From Streptomyces violaceusniger Tu 4113 (GTDB lineage: Bacteria > Actinomycetota > Actinomycetes > Streptomycetales > Streptomycetaceae): 64,000 bases of DNA. Location: positions 8,804,001 to 8,868,000 of the forward strand of contig NC_015957.1 in the NCBI RefSeq assembly GCF_000147815.2, given 5' to 3'. The notes below the pieces were generated by a model. The model was not told where the DNA came from. It ran no database searches and saw only the letters and a list, made by a program, of their open reading frames with translations. Position numbers and translations under genes: made by a program. This document shows positions 57,384 through 64,000 of this stretch, piece after piece; the first letter of the stretch is position 1, and each line of letters opens with the position of its first letter.

Positions 57384-57812
57384 ATGCCCGAAGTCGCCGC
57401 AGTCACCAAACCCCCGTACGCCTACCGCCTCAGCGCCCCCAACTCCCCCAAAAGCCCCAGGGTCTGCCGAGACGCCATCGCCGCCCTCCTCCAGGCCAAC
57501 GACCTGCACGACCTCGCGGACACGGCGAAACTCCTGGTCTCCGAGGCCGTGACGAACGTCAACCGGCACACCAACACCCAACTGATCCACATCGACACCC
57601 TCGTCCGCGACCGCATCGCGACGATCGCCGTACGCGACGGCTCCCCGGACCGCCACCCGTACCCCCGCGACGCGGCCCCCGACGACGAGGGCGGCCGGGG
57701 GCTGTTCCTCATGCAGGAGCTGGCCTACGCGTGGGGCGTCACCTGGGAATACGGGCTGCGCCCCACCAGTAAGCACATCTGGTTCGAACTGCGCGACCCA
57801 GTCACCGAATAA
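57384..57812 (+). CDS. ATP-binding protein, RsbW-like anti-sigma kinase fold
   Basis: The 142-residue protein has the HATPase_c N-box LLVSEAVTNVNRHTN and G-box-like DDEGGRGLFLMQELAYAWGV. This is the common Streptomyces RsbW-like serine kinase family, acting as anti-sigma or signalling proteins. ATG 57384 follows GGGAG. An in-frame reading from 57087 would cross the divergent promoter. It is divergent from the XRE-DUF5753 gene. Confidence 0.9.
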   Translation: MPEVAAVTKPPYAYRLSAPNSPKSPRVCRDAIAALLQANDLHDLADTAKLLVSEAVTNVNRHTNTQLIHIDTLVRDRIATIAVRDGSPDRHPYPRDAAPDDEGGRGLFLMQELAYAWGVTWEYGLRPTSKHIWFELRDPVTE

Positions 57813-59838
57813 CAGGCCCAGCGGCGCGCCACAAGGTCACCGCTCCTCGGCAGGGGAATCGGCCAGACACCTCTCGATGCGGGACCGCACGGCCACGGCC
57901 CGGGGGTCGGTGTACGTACCCACGTGGGACAGGGCCTCGACCCAGTGGACGCGAGCCGCTTGGAGGTCTTCCCTCTCCACGGCGGCAGCCAAGTGGCCGA
58001 GTTCCAACGCCTGCTGCCAAGTATCACCGAGCTGGTCGTGCACGGCGGCGGCCCTGCGATGGAACGCGGTGGCCTCGTCGTAGCGGTCCATTGCCGCAAA
58101 GGTCAGTCCGGTCCCTCGCCAGGCGAGGGCTTCGCGGCTGCGGTCACCGAGGCGGCGATGGAGCTTGGCGGACCGCTGGTACGAGGTCAGCGCGTCGCCG
58201 TATTGCCCAGCGACACGCTGGATTTCGCCCAGTGTGAGCAGCCAAAAGCCTTCCAGGACGTGACTCCTGACGTTGAGCGCGATGTCGAGGGCCTCGTCGA
58301 TCGCACGTCGTGCCGCTGTGAGCTCGCCTTGCTCTCGACGGAGCTCGGCGACGATATACAAGGCATTGCCCACGCTTCTTTCATTGTTCAGGGCTCGGTG
58401 GGCGGCGAGCGCCTGTTGGGCGGCCTCCTCGGCCTCGGGCAGGCGGCCCGCATCGAGACGGGTGCTGGCGATGTTGGACAGGGCCATGGCCGCCCTGCGG
58501 GGTTCATCCGCGTCACGGAAGATGGCAGCGGCACGCTCGAAGTGATCAGCGGCCGGGTCGAGTTGGCGGCTCTCAAGGTGAATCAGGCCGATGAGATTCA
58601 GCGAGCGCGCCTCTTCAAGGGGCATGGCTGTCCTGTGCGCCAGTTCCCTGGCGCGTCGGTGACATTCCATGCCCTCGTCGAGGCGGCGGTATTTCCGGTA
58701 GGCCATGCCGAGGTAGTTGAGCAATCGGATTTGGGCACCCGGTTCGTCCGCCCGTTCGGCTGCCGCCAGACCGGCACGCATCGGGTCGATCCAGTCACTG
58801 TCTGACGCTGACGGGTAGCGGGCAATCCACAGCACCTCGGCCAAGCGCCAGGCGAGAGTGTCGATCCCGGCCGATACGGCGGCCGGAACCAAACGGAGCA
58901 GAGTCGTGTGTTCACGGTCCGCCCAGTCCGCCGCCGCGTCGTAGTCGGCGAAGACCAGGGGAGGCACGGAAGCTGTCGACGCGGCCAGGAGAGAATGCTG
59001 CTCGGAGGGTCTGAGCCAGCTCTGCGCCGCGTCAGCAGTATGCAGATACCAGTCCAGCACACGGTGCAGGGCCGCGCTCCGTTGCTCGGGAGGTTCATCG
59101 CTCTGCGCCTGACCGGTGGCGAAGGCACGCAGCAAGTCATGGAACTGGAATCGGTCCGGTGCCGTCTGTTCAAGTAGGTGGGCGCCCACGAGGTCATCCA
59201 GGAGTTGCCTCGTACGACTGAGGCTGAGTTCGCAGAGGGCCGCGGCCGCGTGGAGGCTGAACTCGGGACCCGGATGAATTCCCAGCAGGCGAAAAAGCCG
59301 TGCGGAGGATTCCGGCAATGCGCGGTAGGACCAGGCGAAGACCGAGTGGACCGCTTCTGCTTCCTCATCGATCCCGGTGCTGAGCGCATCCCACAGCGCC
59401 GACTCGTCCCGCAAGTCAGAGATGAGATCGTCGATCCTCATATGCGGATGGCTGGCGGCCCGCTCTGCCGCGATACGTAAGGCGAGTGGCAGCCGAGCGC
59501 ACAGACGGGCCAGTTCGGTCAGCTTTTCCCCGTCGTCTCCGGGCCGATAGCCGCTGGTGACCGCGCGCAGTAAGGCGATCGCCTCAGGCTCGGGAAGCGT
59601 GCCGAGCGTCAGACGGCGGGCCCCGTCTCGTACGGTGAGGCCGGAGAGCCGATTGCGGCTGGTCACCACTACCAGGCTGGTGCCAGTACCGGGGAGGAGC
59701 GGCCGCACCTGGCTGACCGTGGCGGCGTTGTCGAGCAGGATCAGGACACGTCGCTCGGCGAGCAAGGAGTGAGGTTCCCCCGAGATGCGGGGAGGGGTGA
59801 CAGAGGGTCAGATGGGTCTCACGAGAGGAGCCCAGACG

Positions 59839-60147
59839 ATGCCTGCCCCGAGGAAATACCCGCTGGAGTTGCGTGACCGCGCGGTCCGCATGTATCGCGC
59901 CGCCGAGCCGAAGCCCGTCATCCGCCGTATGGCAGAGGAACTCGGGGTGCATCACGAGGCTCTGCGCAACTGGATCCGTCAGGCCGAGGCTGATGCCGGT
60001 GAGCGAGGCGACATTCTCACCACCGCCGAGCGTGAGGAGCTGGCTGCTCTGCGGAAGGAGAATGCCCAGCTCAAGCGGGCGAACGAGGTCCTGCGGACGG
60101 CCTCAGCTTTTTTCGCGGCCCAGCTCGACCCGACCCGGCCCAGGTGA
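59839..60147 (+). CDS. IS3-family transposase OrfA
   Basis: The 102-residue protein has a helix-turn-helix (YPLELRDRAVRMYRAAEPKP, MAEELGVHHEALRNWIRQ) and a leucine-zipper-like helix (EREELAALRKENAQLKRANE) for binding the IS ends. ATG 59839 has GAGAGGAG upstream. A frame start at 59785 lies within the end sequence and is unlikely. Its end overlaps orfB (GTGA). Confidence 0.92.
   Translation: MPAPRKYPLELRDRAVRMYRAAEPKPVIRRMAEELGVHHEALRNWIRQAEADAGERGDILTTAEREELAALRKENAQLKRANEVLRTASAFFAAQLDPTRPR
60108..60114 (+). promoter_or_regulatory. Slippery heptamer TTTTTTC for OrfAB fusion
   Basis: The zero-frame codons are GCT TTT TTC, giving T TTT TTC. A -1 shift opens directly into the orfB frame with no stop between. 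OrfAB made by such frameshifting is the active transposase in many IS3-family elements. Confidence 0.75.
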
Positions 60148-61064
60148 CCGCGCTCGTCGATGCGCACCCGCACCTGGGGGTCGAGCCCGTACTCCGGGAA
60201 CTTTCCATCCCCTCCTCCACCTACTACCGCTGGCGCCAGGCCGAGAAGGAGCCATGCAAGCGACGCCGCCAGGACGCCGAGCTCACCGGGAAGATCCGGC
60301 AGGTCCACGCCGACTCCGGCGGGATCTACGGCTCACCCCGCGTGCACGCCGTCCTCCGGCGTGAAGGCATCCACGTCGGCCGCAAACGCATTGAACGGCT
60401 CATGCGCCAAGCCGGCCTGGCCGGGATCAGTCCCCGGCGGGGCAAGGGCTTCACCCGACGTGACCCGGACGCGGAACCGGCCCCTGACCTGGTGCAACGC
60501 GACTTCACCGCGAACGTGCCGAACCGGCTGTGGGTCACGGACCTGACCATGATCGCGACGGAGGAGGGCCCGCTGTGGCTGTCCGCGATCCGCGACGCGT
60601 TCTCCCGCCGGGTGGTGGCCTGGGAAACCTCCGCCCGCGCAGACGCCGATCTGGTCCTGACCACGCTGGAGTATGCCCTGGCCAGCCGCGAAGTCGCCCC
60701 CGGTGAGCTCATTCACCATGCCGACCACGGCTGTCAGTACACGTCCGTGAAGCTCACGACACGCCTGGTCAGGGCCGGTATCCAGGCGTCCATGGGCTCG
60801 GTCGGCGACTCGTTCGACAATGCCCTGGCGGAGAACCTGTGGATGGTCATCAAGACCGAGTGCATCCGCGGCCGCGTCTTCCCCACCAGAGCCGAAGCGA
60901 ACCTCACGCTCTTCGAGTACATCGACGGCTTCTATAACCCCCGCCGCATCCAGAAACGGCTCGGCTACCTCAGCCCGATCGAGTACGAGGAGAAGCATTA
61001 CGCCAGCCAGGCAACGGCCGAACAAGTGAACCTGAAACCACGTCAACCCTCCCTGACCAGCTAG
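60144..61064 (+). CDS. IS3-family transposase OrfB (DDE integrase domain)
   Basis: The 306-residue catalytic protein has an HTH_21 segment (YGSPRVHAVLRREGIHVGRK) and an rve integrase core with Asp133 (LWVTDLTMI), Asp194 (HHADHGCQYTS) and Glu230 (DNALAENLWMVIKTE). The 35-residue DD-to-E spacing is exact. GTG 60144 overlaps the orfA stop. It is probably also expressed as an OrfAB fusion through the upstream heptamer. Confidence 0.94.
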   Translation: MTALVDAHPHLGVEPVLRELSIPSSTYYRWRQAEKEPCKRRRQDAELTGKIRQVHADSGGIYGSPRVHAVLRREGIHVGRKRIERLMRQAGLAGISPRRGKGFTRRDPDAEPAPDLVQRDFTANVPNRLWVTDLTMIATEEGPLWLSAIRDAFSRRVVAWETSARADADLVLTTLEYALASREVAPGELIHHADHGCQYTSVKLTTRLVRAGIQASMGSVGDSFDNALAENLWMVIKTECIRGRVFPTRAEANLTLFEYIDGFYNPRRIQKRLGYLSPIEYEEKHYASQATAEQVNLKPRQPSLTS

Positions 61065-61597
61065 TCAGCCACCCCCGTACAGCGGGGGAACCTCAGAGCG
61101 GTACAAAGCGGCGGCATCATCGACGTCCTGGGGGATTTGGTCGGCAGGCACGCCGAGCGCGCGCAAGAATCGGCGTAGTGCCTGGTCTGCGATGACGGGT
61201 TCGCCGGGGTCGTAGCCACGCAGATTGACGAAGAGCTGACCGTCGGGAAAGCGGTCCTTGACTTGGTGAGCCCAGTGCAGCACCAGCGAGGTTTTCCCCG
61301 CACCTGCCGTGCCGGCCACTACATGGATCGAGACAACCAGTCGGTCGCCGCTTTGGCTGGTCAGGATCGCATCAAGCTGATTCAGTTCGTCGCTGCGGTT
61401 GACAAAGGCATGCACATCAGCCGGAAGCTGGCGTGGTATGAGGCTGGCCGACTCCCCCGGCACCCGCTGGTAAAAATTGATGCCGCCCGAGACGTTGCCG
61501 GCCTGCACGACGTCCCGAGACGACCCTGACAGGTCATTCTGAGAGCCTTGTGGGCGACTTCCCTCGCCTCCGGCCGGAGCGTTGGATTCTGTTCCGC

Positions 61598-62221
61598 TCA
61601 TGCCGCCGGGGGCGGCGGAAGGTGCACCACCGCGCGCTCGAAGTAGGATCGGATATCCTCCGCTACAGCCCAGGCCTGCTTCACGTAAGTCACCCAAGGT
61701 TTTACGATCTCGGGGTCGGTGAAACGACGGGCACTCTCGAAGGCTCCGGTCTCAGTGTAGAGAATCTCATAAAAGGTGAGATTGTCGAGAATGACGAACT
61801 CGGGCAGAAGGCGATCGGTCTCAGCGGCGGCAACTTCCTTCGCGGGCAGTACACGGGTAGGGTGCCCGGCCTCCGCGCGGACGTGGAGCGAGTGCAGCTC
61901 CCATTGCATGTATGGCGTCAGCGGCTCTTCCACCACGCGCAAGCGATGGAATGGGGAGCCGTTCCGCCGGTCCTCTTCAGCCGCCTTCTGTGTGGCCTCA
62001 CGCCTCGCTTCGAAGAGCCGGAGCGCTTCGTCCCAGTCGCCTCGACGGAGCGCGTCCCGGGTGGGGCTGTCCTTCTCTTCGAAGTGTTGCAGCCGTTCCA
62101 ACTTCCAGGACTCGCCGTGACGGATGGCCCTGCGCCGTGTCCGGAAGTCACTGACATAGGCGTCGTCATCGAGTGGTTCGCCTCGGTCGACCGGGAGCGC
62201 GGGGGCGCGAAGATCAAGCAT
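61598..62221 (-). CDS. DUF6879 family protein
   Basis: The 207-residue protein has the DUF6879 pattern common in Streptomyces: SWKLERLQHFEEKDSPTRDA, RLRVVEEPLTPYMQWELHSL, LLPEFVILDNLTFYEILYTE and ARRFTDPEIVKPWVTYVKQ. The function of the family is unknown; it often occurs near XRE or NB-ARC regulators. The stop overlaps the STAND gene start (ATGA), so the two were one operon before the insertion. Its start overlaps the upstream small gene by 8 bases. Confidence 0.85.
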   Translation of the reverse strand: MLDLRAPALPVDRGEPLDDDAYVSDFRTRRRAIRHGESWKLERLQHFEEKDSPTRDALRRGDWDEALRLFEARREATQKAAEEDRRNGSPFHRLRVVEEPLTPYMQWELHSLHVRAEAGHPTRVLPAKEVAAAETDRLLPEFVILDNLTFYEILYTETGAFESARRFTDPEIVKPWVTYVKQAWAVAEDIRSYFERAVVHLPPPPAA

Positions 62222-62483
62222 CGAGAATATCTACCTTTGCCGCAATGAGCATGTTTCCGGGAATCACAACCAGCCGCTCATCGGGCCCGATGGACACGCC
62301 AGTCGGTAAATGTGAGGCGTAGACGGCAGTAAGGTCTCGGCCGATTACGGCGACATCGCCGTTGTCAAGCTGCCAGATATCCGGGCACTTTTCTTCGTCC
62401 TCGGAGTTCCCAAGCTCTGCCGCCGACTTTCCCAGACGTTTGGCGAATAACGCCGACGGGTCAGCTTCCCAGAGACGAGCCAT
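62214..62483 (-). CDS. Small protein of unknown function in the STAND/DUF6879 operon
   Basis: The 89-residue product starts at ATG 62483 (MARLWEADPSALFAKRLGKS) with GGAGG upstream. It has a short N-terminal helix and beta strands (DIWQLDNGDVAVIGRDLTAV, ERLVVIPGNMLIAAKVDI). This pattern often occurs directly before DUF6879 genes in Streptomyces, from memory. Overlaps show a three-gene leftward operon ending with the STAND gene. Confidence 0.75.
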   Translation of the reverse strand: MARLWEADPSALFAKRLGKSAAELGNSEDEEKCPDIWQLDNGDVAVIGRDLTAVYASHLPTGVSIGPDERLVVIPGNMLIAAKVDILDA

Positions 62484-62644
62484 CAACTGCCTCCGTAATC
62501 CCAACGTCACTGACTGTCCATCATCTCAAGGATGACACATGACGTGTCAGGCATGCTATGACCGTGGCGCCAACGAGCGGCGACGACGCATGGTTCACCG
62601 CCGGAGTCCCGATCCCACCGTGACGGACGGGAGACGTAGGTACG

Positions 62645-62830
62645 GTGTCCAGCCTGTCGGACACCCGGAGGAGCCGGAAGCTCACCCTTCTGCGCTGGTC
62701 GTACGCGCCCGAGTGGTGGGCCGACCTGCTGAAGCGCACCGGGTTCGTCGACATCGACGCGACGGTGCTCCCCGCACCGAACCCGGAGGACGTCGGCACG
62801 CTCATGGTGCGCGCGAGCGCTCCGAAGTGA
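62645..62830 (+). pseudogene. C-terminal fragment of a SAM-dependent methyltransferase
   Basis: The frame ends YAPEWWADLLKRTGFVDIDA-TVLPAPNPEDVGTLMVRASA, the typical tail of a class I small-molecule methyltransferase. Only about 45 residues match; no SAM-binding GxGxG region lies upstream. I take it as a decayed remnant. The in-frame GTG at 62645 has no good ribosome binding site. Confidence 0.6.
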
Positions 62831-62834
62831 GTGG

Positions 62835-62881
62835 GGGGTGGCCGGAGGGGACCGGATCGCGTCCGGCCCTCCGGCCACCCC
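62835..62881. terminator. Strong bidirectional terminator
   Basis: GGGGTGGCCGGAGGG (62835-62849) and CCCTCCGGCCACCCC (62867-62881) form a perfect 15-bp stem, and the loop contains CCGGA/TCCGG for a further inner stem. It lies between the methyltransferase remnant and the convergent dehydrogenase gene. Confidence 0.9.
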
Positions 62882-62897
62882 TACGTCACTTCAACGG

Positions 62898-64000
62898 CTA
62901 CGTTCCCGCGTCCGAGTTGCCGCGCAGTTTCACGTTCGCCGTGCTCGCGTTCTTGATCGCCGTCTCGATCTGGGCCATCGACGAGCCGGAGTTGATCCCG
63001 GGCACGGTCGCGCTGTTCAGGGCGTAGAGCGTGAAGGTGTACGGATGGGTCGAACCGCCGGGGCAGGGGCCGAAGTACTGCTGGGCGTTGGCGCCGCTGC
63101 CCATGGCTTTTTGCTTGGCGCCGCCCTGGCCTGGAACGTTGAATCCGGACGCCAGGGCCTCGGGCAGGGAGAGCTTGGCCGCCGGGATGTCCCAGATCGC
63201 CCAGTGGAGCTTGTTGCCGCTGTTCGCGACATCGGCGAAGACGATGGCCCAGCCGCGTGCGCCGGTGGTTCCGGCGCCCCAGGCGAGCGGGGGCGAGGGG
63301 TCCTGGCCCGCGGTTCCGTCGCCGGCGCAGGTGTGGCGGTCCGGGATGGTCGCGTTGTCCTTGAAGGCGCCGCTGCTCAGCTTGAACTCACCGGCGGTGC
63401 CGTCGTCCGAGTAGACGATGTCGATCCGCAGAATGCGGTCGTTGCCGTCGGTGCCGTCCTTGTCGGTGGAGGTGGTGAGCCAGATGTCGCCGTCGTGGTC
63501 GACCTCGACCGTACGCAGCCGGTCGTAGCTGCCCTGGAAGTACGTCTTCTGCTCGACGAGGTTCGCGGAGGAGTCGATGCGCATCCGGTAGACGCGCTTC
63601 CCCACGGTGGTGGCGACGAAGACATGGTCATTGATGATCGTCAGCCCGCTGGGCGAGGCCGAGGAGGTGGACCAGGTCTTCTTCGGCGCGATGTAGCTGG
63701 AGTCCGAGCAGTCGCCGTCGGTGCCCTCGCAGTTGGGCCAGCCGTAGTTGCCGCCCTTCTGGATGAGGTTGACCTCGTCCATGACGCTGTTGCCGAACTC
63801 GGACTCCCACAGCCGGCCCTTGGAGTCGAAGTCCAGGCCCTGCGGATTGCGGTGGCCCAGCGACCAGACGGCGTTGCCGAAGGGGTTGTCGGACGGGATC
63901 GAGCCGTCGGGGTTGATCCTGAGGATCTTGCCGTTGAGCGAGTTCCGGTCCTGCGCCCGCGATTCGGTCTGGGCGTCGCCCATGGAGGCGTACAGCTTGC
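62898..64000 (-). CDS. PQQ-dependent sugar dehydrogenase-like protein fused to a YbhB/PEBP domain (partial)
   Basis: The gene runs off the right edge; the visible 367 codons are its 3' part. The N-terminal visible portion is the beta-propeller of the glucose/sorbosone dehydrogenase family (LYASMGDAQTESRAQDRNSL, ILRINPDGSIPSDNPFG, SLGHRNPQGLDFDSKGRLWE, GWPNCEGTDGD). From about FKLSSGAFKDNATIPDRHTC onward it is a YbhB/YbcL phosphatidylethanolamine-binding-like domain (PPLAWG, WAIVFADV, LHWAIWDIPA, YFGPCPGG). Secretion is likely from the family but the signal peptide is outside the window. Confidence 0.85.
   Translation of the reverse strand, partial: KLYASMGDAQTESRAQDRNSLNGKILRINPDGSIPSDNPFGNAVWSLGHRNPQGLDFDSKGRLWESEFGNSVMDEVNLIQKGGNYGWPNCEGTDGDCSDSSYIAPKKTWSTSSASPSGLTIINDHVFVATTVGKRVYRMRIDSSANLVEQKTYFQGSYDRLRTVEVDHDGDIWLTTSTDKDGTDGNDRILRIDIVYSDDGTAGEFKLSSGAFKDNATIPDRHTCAGDGTAGQDPSPPLAWGAGTTGARGWAIVFADVANSGNKLHWAIWDIPAAKLSLPEALASGFNVPGQGGAKQKAMGSGANAQQYFGPCPGGSTHPYTFTLYALNSATVPGINSGSSMAQIETAIKNASTANVKLRGNSDAGT

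Larger units (their letters stand above)
59770..61095 (+). mobile_element. IS3-family insertion sequence, 1,326 bp
   Basis: Both ends carry the inverted repeat TGAGGTTCCCCCG (59770-59782, and its complement at 61083-61095), imperfectly extended inwards. A 3-bp direct repeat GAG flanks it (59767-59769 and 61096-61098), as expected for IS3-family transposition. It contains overlapping orfA and orfB with a -1 slippery site. Intact genes, ends and target duplication indicate a recent insertion. Confidence 0.95.
57837..61601 (-). pseudogene. NB-ARC/TPR STAND protein, split by an IS3-family insertion
   Basis: Without the 1,326-bp insertion and one 3-bp target copy, the reading frame is exactly in phase and encodes 811 residues. 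The 5' part (61099-61601) has a disordered start, a RHIM-like VVQAGNVSGGINFYQ motif (about 31-45) and the P-loop VVAGTAGAGKTSLVLHWAHQ. The 3' part (57837-59769) has the Walker B region RRVLILLDNA, SLVVVTSRNRLSGL, a winged-helix region and TPR repeats up to the end. ATG 61601 overlaps the upstream stop (ATGA). The break falls between the P-loop and Walker B, so neither half should be active. Confidence 0.9.

Overview
The window is a high-GC actinobacterial chromosome segment, almost certainly Streptomyces. The evidence is near-uniform G/C third positions, frequent GTG starts, rare TTA codons confined to secondary-metabolism genes, and typical families (SARP, DUF397, DUF5753, DUF6879, DUF4135 LanM). 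Housekeeping genes occur in a familiar order: ppdK, dus, glyS, znuA-znuC-znuB-zur, uppS, recO. As I remember S. coelicolor, ppdK and dus are close together and zur is next to uppS. Here both intervals are filled with accessory DNA.

Layout. (1) About 1-15,400 is the late region of a siphovirus-type prophage, all on the + strand: end of a probable portal gene, HK97-type protease, capsid, neck proteins, tail tube, a tail-assembly-chaperone pair with a CCCAAAA -1 slippery site, tape measure, minor tail proteins, amidase-LysM endolysin, two small membrane proteins and a collagen-like membrane protein. The integrase and terminase would lie left of the window. Two strong hairpins separate the phage from convergent ppdK. 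(2) 15,522-18,248 is ppdK. (3) 19,057-27,751, all on the - strand, is a compact class II lanthipeptide cluster. In transcription order it holds an ABC ATPase, an FtsX/MacB-type permease, lanA, lanM and a SARP regulator. The precursor has an actagardine-like leader and a 14-residue core, SSGWVCTLTTECGC, which keeps the lipid II-binding CTLTxEC motif but lacks the C-terminal segment of actagardine. TTA codons lie in the SARP, permease and ATPase genes. A truncated, frameshifted ketosynthase III remnant follows. (4) 28,903-44,683 is mostly core: dus, two DHA2-type MFS exporters, an MmyB-like regulator, an aldo/keto reductase-TetR operon with a large operator, a NarL-type two-component system facing a repeat-tailed membrane protein, glyS, and the zinc uptake operon with zur. 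(5) 44,700-54,420 is an accessory island between zur and uppS: a Cmx-like exporter, and a WXG100-like/Rhs polymorphic toxin with a candidate immunity gene. It also holds a second copy of the zur 3' end with its downstream sequence, two small genes of possible immunity type, and a RibD-type reductase/TetR pair with a 28-bp tandem operator. (6) 54,492-56,129 is uppS and recO. (7) 56,145-62,483 holds Streptomyces-type regulatory genes (DUF397, XRE-DUF5753, RsbW-like kinase, DUF6879) and an NB-ARC/TPR STAND gene with an N-terminal RHIM-like motif. A 1,326-bp IS3-family element with a 3-bp target duplication splits that gene. (8) The window ends inside a secreted-type sugar dehydrogenase fused to a YbhB/PEBP domain.

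The most novel system is the lanthipeptide cluster. Next are the zur-flanked toxin island and the interrupted STAND gene. No rRNA, tRNA or CRISPR array was recognised.
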